In this document: piece after piece, positions 1 to 7,927 of the stretch
Layout: every line of letters starts with the position of its first letter
Numbering within the stretch: position 1 is the stretch's first letter
Source of the DNA: Clostridiales bacterium
GTDB lineage: Bacteria > Bacillota > Clostridia > Oscillospirales > Acutalibacteraceae
Assembly: GCA_018364155.1 (NCBI GenBank)
Contig: JAGZMM010000001.1
Location: forward strand, 620,001 to 684,000
Direction: 5' to 3'
Length of the DNA: 64,000 nt
The notes under the pieces: generated by a model
The model's database searches: none
What the model was told of the DNA's origin: nothing
Seen by the model: only the letters and a program-made list of their open reading frames with translations
Program-made: the position numbers and the translations under genes

Positions 1-1
1 C

Positions 2-766
2 AGCGTGGAAGAGGTGTGCGGCGCGCTGGTGGAACGGCTGGAATTCTTTAAAAAGAGAGGTTGCCGGGCCAGCGACCACGGACTTGACTATGTGATGTAC
101 CGCCCCTGCTCCATGGAGGAGGCGGACGCCGCCTACCAGAAGGCGCTGCGCGGAGAAACGCTCACCGTCGAAGAAGCGGAGGGCTATCAGACCACGATTC
201 TCCTTTGCCTGGCAAAGGCTTACCATCGGCTGGACGTGGTCATGCAGATTCATTACAATGCCATCCGCAACACCAACACCCGCATGTTCCGGCAGATGGG
301 GCCGGATACTGGGTTTGACTGCATGAACGCCATCAGCTGCGCTCCTGCCCTTTACGCGTTCCTGGACGCGCTGGAACAGACCGGCGAGCTGCCCCGCACC
401 ATCCTCTACAGCCTCAACCCCAACGAGGACGCATTGCTGGACACCATGTTGGGCGCGTTCCAGGGCACCGATGTGCCCGGCAAGATCCAGCACGGTTCCG
501 CCTGGTGGTTCAACGATCACAAGGAGGGCATGGAGCAGCAGATGAAATCGCTGGCAAACCTGAGTCTGCTGGGCAATTTCGTGGGGATGCTCACCGATTC
601 CCGTTCCTTCCTCTCTTATCCCCGCTTTGAATATTTCCGCCGGATTCTGTGCAACCTGCTGGGCGGCTGGGTAGAAAACGGGGAATATCCCAACGACGAG
701 CGCGCGCTCAAACGGATTGTGGAAGGCGTGTGCTATCAAAACGCTGCGCGCTACTTTCAGCTGTAA
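2..766 (+). CDS. uxaC: Glucuronate isomerase (uronate isomerase), C-terminal part
   Basis: Uronate isomerase interconverts D-glucuronate/D-fructuronate and D-galacturonate/D-tagaturonate, the first cytoplasmic step of hexuronate breakdown. Only the C-terminal 254 residues lie in the window and the frame is open from base 2, so the start is outside. Family-typical stretches are visible: a QIHYNAIRN segment, the GPDTGFD stretch, the GKIQHGSAWWFNDH stretch and the SRSFLSYPRFEYFRR block near the C terminus. The next two genes on the same strand are uxaB and uxaA, the following steps of the galacturonate branch, which supports the call. The 120-bp gap to uxaB contains short GC-rich inverted repeats but no T-tract terminator, so one transcript is likely. 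Confidence 0.93.
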   Translation, partial: SVEEVCGALVERLEFFKKRGCRASDHGLDYVMYRPCSMEEADAAYQKALRGETLTVEEAEGYQTTILLCLAKAYHRLDVVMQIHYNAIRNTNTRMFRQMGPDTGFDCMNAISCAPALYAFLDALEQTGELPRTILYSLNPNEDALLDTMLGAFQGTDVPGKIQHGSAWWFNDHKEGMEQQMKSLANLSLLGNFVGMLTDSRSFLSYPRFEYFRRILCNLLGGWVENGEYPNDERALKRIVEGVCYQNAARYFQL

Positions 767-886
767 AAAACGGCTGGGCAAAGGTGCCAAGCCGCCAGGC
801 GATATGAGCCTATCTCCCCTTTTAGACGGGCCGGCCCTTTTTGGGGCCGAGCCTGGAAATCCATATAAAATCGTGAGGCGAATGAG

Positions 887-2365
887 ATGAATCTGCTCAA
901 TTACCAAACTCTAAAGGACCAGGGTTACGACGGGTATCTGCTCAAGGATGCGCCTGAACGGGTGCTGCAGTTCGGCGAGGGAAATTTCCTGCGGGCTTTT
1001 GTGGACTGCTTTATCGACCAGATGAACGAAAAAGCAGGCTTTGACGGCAAAGTGGTGCTAGTTCAGCCCATTGCGCCGGGTCTGGCGAAGCTCATCAACG
1101 ATCAGGAGGGGCTTTATACCCTGTTCCTGCGGGGGCAGGAGAACCAAGAGGCGGTCAACCGCAAACGGGTCATCTCCTGCGTGTCCCGCTGTCTCAATCC
1201 CTATGAGGAATACCAAGCCGTGCTCGACTGCGCCAAAAACCCGGATTTGCGCTTTCTGGTGTCCAACACCACTGAGGCGGGCATTGTGTTCGATCCTGCC
1301 TGCAAGGCGGACGACGCGCCGCCATCCAGCTTTCCGGGCAAGCTGACTGCGTTTCTCTACGAGCGGTTTCAGCTGGGGCTTCCCGGGTTTATCATCCTCT
1401 CCTGCGAGCTCATCGACCACAACGGCGAGGAACTGAAAAAGTGCGTCAAGCAGTATGTGGACCTTTGGGGGCTGGGCGAGGCGTTTGCCAAGTGGGTGGA
1501 AACGGAGAACACCTTCTGCTCCACTCTGGTGGACCGCATCGTTACCGGTTATCCCCGCAGCGAGGCACAAGACATCTGCCAAGAGCTGGGCTACCAGGAC
1601 AATCTGCTGGATACCGGCGAAGTGTTCGGCCTGTGGGTGATTGAGGGGCCCCAGTCCATCAAGGACGAGCTGCCCTTTGAGAAGGCGAAGCTGCCCATCC
1701 TGGTGGTGGACGACCATACGCCCTATAAGCAGCGCAAGGTTCGGATTTTAAACGGCGCGCATACCTCAATGGTGCTGGGTGCTTATCTGGCGGGGCAGGA
1801 CATTGTGCGTTCCTGCATGGAGGACTCGGTGATTCACGGCTTTATGAACAAAACCATTTATGACGAAATCATCCCCACCCTCGACCTGCCCAAAAACGAG
1901 CTTACCGATTTTGCCGCTGCTGTCACCGAACGGTTCCAAAACCCGTATATCGACCACAGCTTGCTTTCCATCTCCCTTAACTCCACCTCCAAGTGGAAAG
2001 CCCGGGTTATGCCGAGCCTGCTGGAGTATGAAAAGCGCACCGGCAGTCTGCCCAAGTGCCTGACCTTCTCCTTTGCGGCCTATGTGGCCTTCTACCACAA
2101 CGGGAAGGAGAAGGGAGAAAACTGCCTCGTCGGCAAACGGGGAGAAAACACTTACGAAATCAAGGACGATCCGTGGGTGCTGGACTTTTACTATGACCAC
2201 CGCAATGACGACGAAGCGGACATCGCCCGGGCAGTGGTGAACAATGAGCGGATGTGGGGGCCCCAGTTGGCGGCGCTTCCCGGATTTGAGGACGCCGTGG
2301 CCCAGGCGCTCATGCGCATAAAGGCCGTAGGCATGTACCGGGCAATGGAGGAGTGTCTTGCATGA
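887..2365 (+). CDS. uxaB: Tagaturonate reductase (altronate oxidoreductase)
   Basis: NAD-dependent reductase converting D-tagaturonate to D-altronate. The 492-residue length fits the polyol-specific long-chain dehydrogenase (mannitol dehydrogenase) family. The N terminus shows the QFGEGNFLRAF cofactor-binding stretch near residue 28. The family signature Lys-x4-Asn-x2-His is present as KVRILNGAH around residue 285, preceded by DDHTPYK. Fructuronate reductase (UxuB) is the main alternative, but the neighbouring uxaA (altronate dehydratase) argues for UxaB. The stop overlaps the uxaA start in an ATGA, so the two are translationally coupled. Start chosen at the first ATG after a purine-rich GTGAGGCGAATGAG leader. 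Confidence 0.92.
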   Translation: MNLLNYQTLKDQGYDGYLLKDAPERVLQFGEGNFLRAFVDCFIDQMNEKAGFDGKVVLVQPIAPGLAKLINDQEGLYTLFLRGQENQEAVNRKRVISCVSRCLNPYEEYQAVLDCAKNPDLRFLVSNTTEAGIVFDPACKADDAPPSSFPGKLTAFLYERFQLGLPGFIILSCELIDHNGEELKKCVKQYVDLWGLGEAFAKWVETENTFCSTLVDRIVTGYPRSEAQDICQELGYQDNLLDTGEVFGLWVIEGPQSIKDELPFEKAKLPILVVDDHTPYKQRKVRILNGAHTSMVLGAYLAGQDIVRSCMEDSVIHGFMNKTIYDEIIPTLDLPKNELTDFAAAVTERFQNPYIDHSLLSISLNSTSKWKARVMPSLLEYEKRTGSLPKCLTFSFAAYVAFYHNGKEKGENCLVGKRGENTYEIKDDPWVLDFYYDHRNDDEADIARAVVNNERMWGPQLAALPGFEDAVAQALMRIKAVGMYRAMEECLA

Positions 2366-3843
2366 AAGCCATCCGTATTCACCCGCTTGACAACGTAGCG
2401 GTGGCGATGGAGCCCATCGCAAAGGGAGAAACGATAACGCTGGAGGACGGCGTGTGTGTCACGGCTTTGCAGGACATCCAGAGAGGCCATAAAATCGCAC
2501 TCATTGCCCTTTCGGCTGGAGAACCCATACGAAAATATGGCTGCGTCATCGGCCTTGCCAAGACCCAGATCGCCCCGGGCGAGTGGGTGCACACCCACAA
2601 TGTGCGCACCGGCCTTTCGGAAGAAGGCGATTATGTGTACCGCCACAAGACCTTTGCACTGCCTTCGGTATCCCCCCGGACCTTCCAAGGCTTTCGCAGG
2701 GCGGACGGCCGGTGTGCCATCCGCAACGAAATCTGGATTCTTCCCACTGTCGGATGCGTCAATTCCATTGCCCAGCGGCTGGTTCGGGAAAACCAACACC
2801 TGGTTTCCGGCAGCGTGGAGGGACTCTATACCTTCCCCCATCCCTTCGGGTGCAGCCAGATGGGAGACGACCACGCCCAGACGCGGCGGCTTCTGGCCGC
2901 CCTGGCCCGGCATCCCAACGCCGGGGGGGTACTGGTGCTGGGGCTTGGCTGCGAGAATCTGACCATGGAACAGTTTCAAACTGAGCTTGGAACCTGGGAT
3001 GACCGGCGAGTCAAGTTTCTCAGCTGCCAGGACGTGGAGGACGAGATGCAGGCCGGTACAGCCCTTCTGGAGGAGCTGGCCGACTATGTTAAGACCTTTA
3101 CCCGGGAGGCCATCCCCGCGGGAGAACTGGTGGTGGGAATGAAATGCGGAGGGTCAGACGGGCTTTCCGGCATCACCGCCAACCCCACAGTGGGACGCTT
3201 TTCCGACCGGCTTATTGCCTTGGGAGGGTCTACGGTGCTTACCGAGGTGCCAGAGATGTTCGGCGCCGAGTCGATTCTCTTCGACCGTTGTGCCGACGAA
3301 GCAGTTTTTGACAAAGCGGTGGCCATGATTCAAAGCTTCAAGCGCTATTTTACCAGCCACGGGCAGGTGGTTTACGAAAACCCCAGCCCGGGTAACAAGG
3401 CCGGCGGCATCACCACCCTGGAGGATAAATCGTGCGGCTGTGTACAAAAGGGAGGCAGCGCCCAGATTGTGGACGTGCTGGAATACGGCCAGGCGGTGAC
3501 GAAAAAAGGGCTCAATCTTCTCAGTGGCCCGGGCAACGACCTGGTAAGCGCCACCGATCTTACCGCCGCCGGCGCGCATCTGATTTTGTTCACAACCGGC
3601 AGAGGTACTCCCTTCGGCGCGCCCGCGCCTACGGTGAAGATCTCCACCAATACGGCCTTGTTTGAAAAAAAGCCCGGCTGGATTGATTTTAACGCCGGTA
3701 CGGTAGCCCAGGGAGAAAGCCTGGACAGTGCTGCTGACCGTCTGCTGGGTTTTGTGCTTCAGGTTGCAAGCGGTACGCAAACCCGGTCGGAGGAAAATGG
3801 GTTTCGGGAAATCTCCATTTTCAAGGATGGCGTCGTGCTCTAA
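2362..3843 (+). CDS. uxaA: Altronate dehydratase
   Basis: Dehydrates D-altronate to 2-keto-3-deoxygluconate. The protein of 493 residues has the two-part UxaA/GarD architecture: an N-terminal SAF domain (about residues 1-90) and a large dehydratase domain containing the CGGSDGLSG, NPSPGNKAGGITTLEDKS and GRGTPFGAP motifs. An upstream in-frame GTG exists at 2353, but the ATG at 2362 has GGAGGAG eight bases before it and overlaps the uxaB stop as ATGA, so I chose it. After the TAA stop the same frame stays open for another 27 codons, see findings. KDG kinase and KDPG aldolase, the next steps, are not in the window. Confidence 0.93.
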   Translation: MKAIRIHPLDNVAVAMEPIAKGETITLEDGVCVTALQDIQRGHKIALIALSAGEPIRKYGCVIGLAKTQIAPGEWVHTHNVRTGLSEEGDYVYRHKTFALPSVSPRTFQGFRRADGRCAIRNEIWILPTVGCVNSIAQRLVRENQHLVSGSVEGLYTFPHPFGCSQMGDDHAQTRRLLAALARHPNAGGVLVLGLGCENLTMEQFQTELGTWDDRRVKFLSCQDVEDEMQAGTALLEELADYVKTFTREAIPAGELVVGMKCGGSDGLSGITANPTVGRFSDRLIALGGSTVLTEVPEMFGAESILFDRCADEAVFDKAVAMIQSFKRYFTSHGQVVYENPSPGNKAGGITTLEDKSCGCVQKGGSAQIVDVLEYGQAVTKKGLNLLSGPGNDLVSATDLTAAGAHLILFTTGRGTPFGAPAPTVKISTNTALFEKKPGWIDFNAGTVAQGESLDSAADRLLGFVLQVASGTQTRSEENGFREISIFKDGVVL

Positions 3844-4024
3844 TGCACAAGCCTGGTCTCAACTGGTCCGGACTACTGGGAAGAAGGCATCGTCAAGTCT
3901 TTTGAAGAGTGGATTTCTTTCCAGTAATCTGACAAAATGTGTGGGCATCAAAAGTCACGTTTCCTTGTGCTATGGTAGCCTGAATACGCATATGAAATCA
4001 AAAAATCCAAATTTTATGTAAAAA

Positions 4025-4057
4025 GGCAGGGAAAGCAAAAGCTTTCCCTGCCTTTTT
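4025..4057. terminator. Bidirectional intrinsic terminator between uxaA and the alcohol dehydrogenase
   Basis: A perfect 12-bp stem (4025-4036 with 4041-4052) closes an AAAA loop. It is followed by five T on the plus strand and preceded by five A, so it can end both the uxa transcript and the convergent alcohol dehydrogenase transcript. Confidence 0.9.
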
Positions 4058-4066
4058 ACTGTGTCC

Positions 4067-5194
4067 CTAGGGTTTTAGAACTACCTTAATACAGTTGTCT
4101 TCTTTGCGGTCAAAGATTGTATAGGCATGTTCTCCTTCGCTCAGGGTAAGGCGGTGGGTGATGATATCCGTAGCGTCGAACTTACCTTGTTTGATGAGTT
4201 CCAAAATCGGCCTAACATACCGCTGCGCCGGGCACTGGCCCATCTTCAGCGTAATGTTGCGAGCGAAAAAGTTTCCCAACGGGAACAGATTGTATCTGCC
4301 GCCGTAGACGCCGAGCATGGCAACGGTTCCACATTTTCGCACGGCTTCGGAGGCGATTTCAATGGCGGATTTGGAGCCTGCCTGCATCTTTAGAGCGGCT
4401 TCCACCTTTTCCAGCATAGACATTTTACCGTCCATACCCACACAGTCAATCACCACGTCGGCTCCCCCATGAGTCAATTCTTTGATTTCCATGCCGGTAT
4501 TATCATAGTCCTCAAAATTGAGCACTTCTACCCCGTAGGACCGAGCATGGTCCAGCCGGTAGTCCACACAGTCCACCGCGATGACACGTTTGGCTCCGAT
4601 AAACAGGCACCACTTGATGGTCAGCAAGCCAACCGGCCCGCAACCCAACACCGCGACAGTATCTCCCGGTTTTACCCCGCCGATCTCAGTTCCCCAACGG
4701 GAGGTGGGCAATATATCGGTTAAAAATAGCACCTGCTCATCGCTCAGTTCTTCCGGTACGACTACCGGACCAACATTTGCATATGGAACACGCAGATATT
4801 CCGCCTGTCCGCCCGCATAGCCGCCATAGGCATCGGAATAGCCGAACAAACCACCGGCCTCCCCGTTTGGGTTGGAATTGTCGCACTGGCTAAATTGCCC
4901 ATGCTCACAGTAGCAGCAGTGGCCGCAGGCAACCGGAAATGGAACGATGACCCGGTCGCCTTTTTTGACACTGGTGACCCCTTTTCCAGTCTCCTCCACG
5001 GTGCCCATCGTTTCATGGCCCAGCACATAGCCAGGATACATGGCAGGTTCTCTTCCATGAATAAGATGCAGGTCGGAACCGCATATGGCAGTGGAGGTTA
5101 CCTTAACAATGATATCGTCATCTTTTTCTATGGCAGGATCCTTGACGTCCTTGACGCGCACATCCTTAACGCCTTCATAAACAATCGCTTTCAT
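4067..5194 (-). CDS. Zinc-dependent alcohol dehydrogenase, formaldehyde-dehydrogenase-like group
   Basis: Medium-chain NAD(P)-dependent dehydrogenase of 375 residues. The N-terminal GroES-like domain shows the catalytic zinc ligands AICGSDLH (Cys 38) and GHE (His near 60) and a full structural zinc loop with CX2CX2CX7C spacing near residues 91-105. The Rossmann fold follows with VLGCGPVGL around residue 182. The sequence pattern (long loop, SRWGTEIGG segment, C-terminal GQCPAQRYVRPIL) matches the glutathione-independent formaldehyde dehydrogenase/threonine dehydrogenase-like subgroup; the true substrate cannot be told. Stands alone, convergent with uxaA. Start supported by GGAGAGAAGGA upstream. 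Confidence 0.87.
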   Translation of the reverse strand: MKAIVYEGVKDVRVKDVKDPAIEKDDDIIVKVTSTAICGSDLHLIHGREPAMYPGYVLGHETMGTVEETGKGVTSVKKGDRVIVPFPVACGHCCYCEHGQFSQCDNSNPNGEAGGLFGYSDAYGGYAGGQAEYLRVPYANVGPVVVPEELSDEQVLFLTDILPTSRWGTEIGGVKPGDTVAVLGCGPVGLLTIKWCLFIGAKRVIAVDCVDYRLDHARSYGVEVLNFEDYDNTGMEIKELTHGGADVVIDCVGMDGKMSMLEKVEAALKMQAGSKSAIEIASEAVRKCGTVAMLGVYGGRYNLFPLGNFFARNITLKMGQCPAQRYVRPILELIKQGKFDATDIITHRLTLSEGEHAYTIFDRKEDNCIKVVLKP

Positions 5195-5362
5195 GCAATC
5201 CTTCTCTCCTGTGTTTGTCGAATGGTTCGTATTTAGTATGGCAACCTTTTCGGCGATCTATGCCGAAGGGACGCAGGAAAAGGCAGTCTGAAACGAATCG
5301 TGTAAGATTTTTTATCCATTCGGTTTTCTATTGAACATGGAGCAAACTGAATTATAACAAAA

Positions 5363-5390
5363 AGCCCTGCAATCAAAAGATTGCAGGGCT
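5363..5390 (-). terminator. Terminator of the tRNA-Asp/tRNA-Thr transcript
   Basis: A perfect 12-bp stem (5363-5374 with 5379-5390) around an AAAA loop is followed in the minus direction by an A-run on the plus strand (T-tract in the RNA strand), directly after the tRNA-Thr CCA end. Confidence 0.88.
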
Positions 5391-5394
5391 TTTC

Positions 5395-5470
<76 letters not shown>

Positions 5471-5472
5471 AT

Positions 5473-5549
5473 TGGCGACCCGGAACGGGCTCGAACCGTC
5501 GACCTCTAGCGTGACAGGCTAGCGTTCTAACCAGCTGAACTACCGGGCC
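5473..5549 (-). tRNA. tRNA-Asp (anticodon GTC)
   Basis: On the minus strand the acceptor GGCCCGG pairs with CCGGGTC, the anticodon stem CTAGC/GCTAG closes the loop CTGTCAC (anticodon GTC), and the T-loop is TTCGAGC. The CCA end is encoded. Only two bases separate it from tRNA-Thr, so both come from one precursor. Confidence 0.96.
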
Positions 5550-5636
5550 ATCTTATTGGCTTGCTACATCTGAAAAACTAGCACTTTTCCGATAAAACTC
5601 GGTTGGTTTGCATTCGCTTTTCATGCAACGTTGCTT

Positions 5637-5665
5637 ATTATACCGTGAAGTTGGCATGCTGTCAA
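5637..5665 (-). promoter_or_regulatory. Consensus sigma-A promoter for the tRNA pair
   Basis: On the minus strand a perfect TTGACA (5660-5665), a 17-base spacer and a perfect TATAAT (5637-5642) lie about 90 bases upstream of tRNA-Asp. This is the strongest promoter in the window, as expected for stable RNA. Confidence 0.92.
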
Positions 5666-5739
5666 GAGATTTTTACGGGATTTTCGAAAAAAATCATAAA
5701 ATTGGTTTTTGGCTCATTTCGGCCCGAATAACCAAAATG

Positions 5740-5774
5740 AAAAACGCTGCGGCAGCCCTTCGACTGCCGCAGCG
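5740..5774 (-). terminator. Terminator downstream of pduL
   Basis: An 11-bp GC-rich stem (5745-5755 with 5764-5774) is followed in the minus direction by a T-tract (A-run at 5740-5744). It separates pduL from the tRNA promoter. Confidence 0.88.
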
Positions 5775-5794
5775 CATCGAAATCGGACAACTAC

Positions 5795-6367
5795 TTATTT
5801 GATGATTTCGCCTTCCATGTTGCCAGTGCAGCCGGCCGCATTGGATTCATCGGTGTCAATGTGCATCGCCAGAGCGAACTTCGGGCTGACACGCACCACC
5901 ACGTCGCCAAATACCAAGCTGCGTTCCGCAGAGGTGATCTTTACCCCAACGATCTGCTTGTCCTGTACGCCGAATTCCTCTGCATCGGCCGGAGTCATGT
6001 GGATATGGCGCTTGGCGGCAATAACGCCGCAGGGAATCTCCACCTCACCGCAGGGACCAACAATTTTACATCCCGGGGTACCCTCGATGTCACCAGACTC
6101 GCGCACCGGAGCGGCAATGCCGATGGAACGGGCGTCAGTCAGCGAAATTTCCACTTGAGAGCTGGGACGCACCGGACCTAAGATGGAAACGTTCTTGAGC
6201 TCCTTCTTGGGGCCGACCACCGTCACACGCTGTTCACAGGCAAACTGACCCGGCTGGGACAGCATTTTCTTAACGGTAAGCTGCGCGCCCTCACCAAACA
6301 GCGTCGCCAAGTCGGCGGCAGACAGATGGACATGACGGGCAGAGGTTTCAACCAAAATCTTTTTCAC
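5795..6367 (-). CDS. pduL: Phosphate propanoyltransferase (PduL-type phosphotransacylase)
   Basis: PduL-family enzymes exchange CoA and phosphate on propionyl or acetyl groups, giving acyl-phosphate for ATP synthesis. The 190-residue protein shows the duplicated metal-binding motifs ARHVHLS near the N terminus and KRHIHMTP near residue 120, and the family-typical LGPVRPSSQVEIS stretch. An ATG lies at 6376, but AAGGAG abuts it directly; the GTG at 6367 has AAGGAG nine bases upstream and gives the usual KKILVETSARH start, so I chose it. No microcompartment shell genes are nearby and no N-terminal encapsulation peptide is visible, so this is probably a free cytosolic acetate/propionate-forming enzyme (inference). 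Confidence 0.9.
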   Translation of the reverse strand: MKKILVETSARHVHLSAADLATLFGEGAQLTVKKMLSQPGQFACEQRVTVVGPKKELKNVSILGPVRPSSQVEISLTDARSIGIAAPVRESGDIEGTPGCKIVGPCGEVEIPCGVIAAKRHIHMTPADAEEFGVQDKQIVGVKITSAERSLVFGDVVVRVSPKFALAMHIDTDESNAAGCTGNMEGEIIK

Positions 6368-6402
6368 GACATGCATCTCCTTATATATACACTTTTCACT
6401 TT

Positions 6403-6432
6403 ATTATACCATAGGCGAACAGAAGAAATCAA
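6403..6432 (-). promoter_or_regulatory. Putative pduL promoter
   Basis: On the minus strand TTGATT (6427-6432) and TATAAT (6403-6408) are separated by 18 bases, about 35 bases upstream of the pduL start. Confidence 0.65.
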
Positions 6433-6456
6433 CTGCTAACTGGAAAAGATATGCTT

Positions 6457-7680
6457 TTATACATATCCCAGTTTCTTAAGGGTATTATAGGTCAGGTTGC
6501 GCCGGTAAGTGTACTTTCCCATGACCGGGTTTTCCAACGCGTATGCATGGAAATTGTCCAGGTTCAGGGCTTTGCCGTCCCCTTGGATGGCTTCCAGGAT
6601 CTCGCGGGCGCGCTTGGGACTCTGGTTATAAAGGTCCGCATAGTAAATTAGCGCACCCTCCTCGGTAATCCCTCGGTTGCGGCCGTAGACCAGGTAAGCG
6701 GAGATGTCTTCCTCAGCCGTAGCGTCCTGCACGGTCTTACTTACATCGGTGGCCAGCAGGCCGCGCATGATGGAGGTTTCCGACGAGGTTAAGATACGGT
6801 TTTGCCAAATGTAATTGGTCTGATACAGCTCGTCGAGCATGGAGGAGCCAGTCAGATGGCTTTCCACCGTTTGGGGGTCCTGTATGAGCATGTTTTTGAC
6901 TAGGTCGTGCGCACGGGTGGCGTGCCAACCCAAGCAGCCGATGCTCAGCGCCTTGTTGTCATCCGGGATGACGGTGGTATAGGTTCCTTCATTTGCCACG
7001 ATAACCACCCGTGCGTCCCGCAACAGGCGGTAAGCATCCACCTCGCTTTGGGTTACCTGAAACGCATAAGGCTCCGACGCCGTACCGTAAGGATCGTCCC
7101 GGACATAGGCGGTTACCGTATAGGTCCCCGCTTGCAGCTTTTCATTCTGATAGTCTTCATAAACCACGTTTCCCGCCGAATCCCGCAGCTCCAGGCGGAC
7201 CTTGGCGAGATCGGGGTAATTCTCCACTGTACAGTAAGCGGAGGTATTTTTCAGCTCCACCGCCGTCACCACCGGCTTTGGCACATTGGAAAGCACCGAT
7301 ATGGCGATCTCCCGGTTGGCGGAATCCACATACCGGTTGCCCGCCACCACACGGAAGAACTTCTCCCCTACTTGCGAAATGGAGAAGGAAACCGTCCAGT
7401 AAAGCCGTCCGCTCTTGTCCACTGCGCCGTCCGACGCTTGGGCAACCAGGCTGCCGTTTTGGTCATACACCTGCACGTGGGTGGTGCTGCGACCGGTTAC
7501 CACCTGCAGCTGCACCGAATCCCCCACATGGATGGTAGCGGGCTCTGCCGTCACAGCATACAACGTGTCCGCCACCGTAGAAAGCTCTGAATAAACGGGC
7601 GCCGCCGATACCGACTGCGCACCGCAAAGGACCATTGCCATAAACAAGGCCGCCGCAATCATTCGCTTGGATCTTCTCAT
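6457..7680 (-). CDS. Secreted protein with a C-terminal lysozyme-like domain
   Basis: The 407-residue protein starts with a clear signal peptide: MRRSKR, a hydrophobic core, then cleavage after an SVSA-type site near residue 25. The middle (about 30-210) looks like one or two beta-sandwich/Ig-like modules with repeated VTAVEL, YTVTAYV-type strands. The C-terminal half holds NEGTYTTV, DDNKALSIGCLGWH and RAHDLVKNML segments, which resemble clostridial endolysin/chitosanase-like hydrolases where the Glu is catalytic and a DDNGAxSIGxxQWH block follows. I infer a peptidoglycan- or chitin-cleaving secreted enzyme; the exact glycoside hydrolase family is not certain. Start chosen at 7680 with GGAGG upstream; the reading frame extends further but without a signal peptide. 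Confidence 0.72.
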   Translation of the reverse strand: MRRSKRMIAAALFMAMVLCGAQSVSAAPVYSELSTVADTLYAVTAEPATIHVGDSVQLQVVTGRSTTHVQVYDQNGSLVAQASDGAVDKSGRLYWTVSFSISQVGEKFFRVVAGNRYVDSANREIAISVLSNVPKPVVTAVELKNTSAYCTVENYPDLAKVRLELRDSAGNVVYEDYQNEKLQAGTYTVTAYVRDDPYGTASEPYAFQVTQSEVDAYRLLRDARVVIVANEGTYTTVIPDDNKALSIGCLGWHATRAHDLVKNMLIQDPQTVESHLTGSSMLDELYQTNYIWQNRILTSSETSIMRGLLATDVSKTVQDATAEEDISAYLVYGRNRGITEEGALIYYADLYNQSPKRAREILEAIQGDGKALNLDNFHAYALENPVMGKYTYRRNLTYNTLKKLGYV

Positions 7681-7792
7681 TATAACCTCCGTCCTGCAGC
7701 GCCGGGCTTGCGTTTCCCGGGCCGCTTTCCATCCCTTTTCGCTGCAACAAATTTGCATTCTTGGGGTCTCATCCCATTTTCTCCGATAAAAG

Positions 7793-7837
7793 AAAAAATG
7801 AGACAATAGGCGGGCATAGCCCGTCCTATCATCTCAT
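7793..7837 (-). terminator. Terminator downstream of prfB
   Basis: A long imperfect stem (7798-7815 with 7819-7837, two small mismatches) is followed in the minus direction by a T-tract (A-run 7793-7798). It separates prfB from the secreted hydrolase gene. Confidence 0.8.
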
Positions 7838-7927
7838 TCATTCTAGCAGAAAAAGTGACTTTTTTCAACTAAATTTCTACGGAAAAGGTAAGATATTCTC
7901 ACAGCGAATCCCAGTAAATTCCTTCTG

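Noticed and set aside
5795..6367. Bacterial microcompartment locus suggested by pduL
   Set aside because: No shell proteins, aldehyde dehydrogenase or diol dehydratase genes around it; pduL is flanked by tRNAs and a hydrolase gene.
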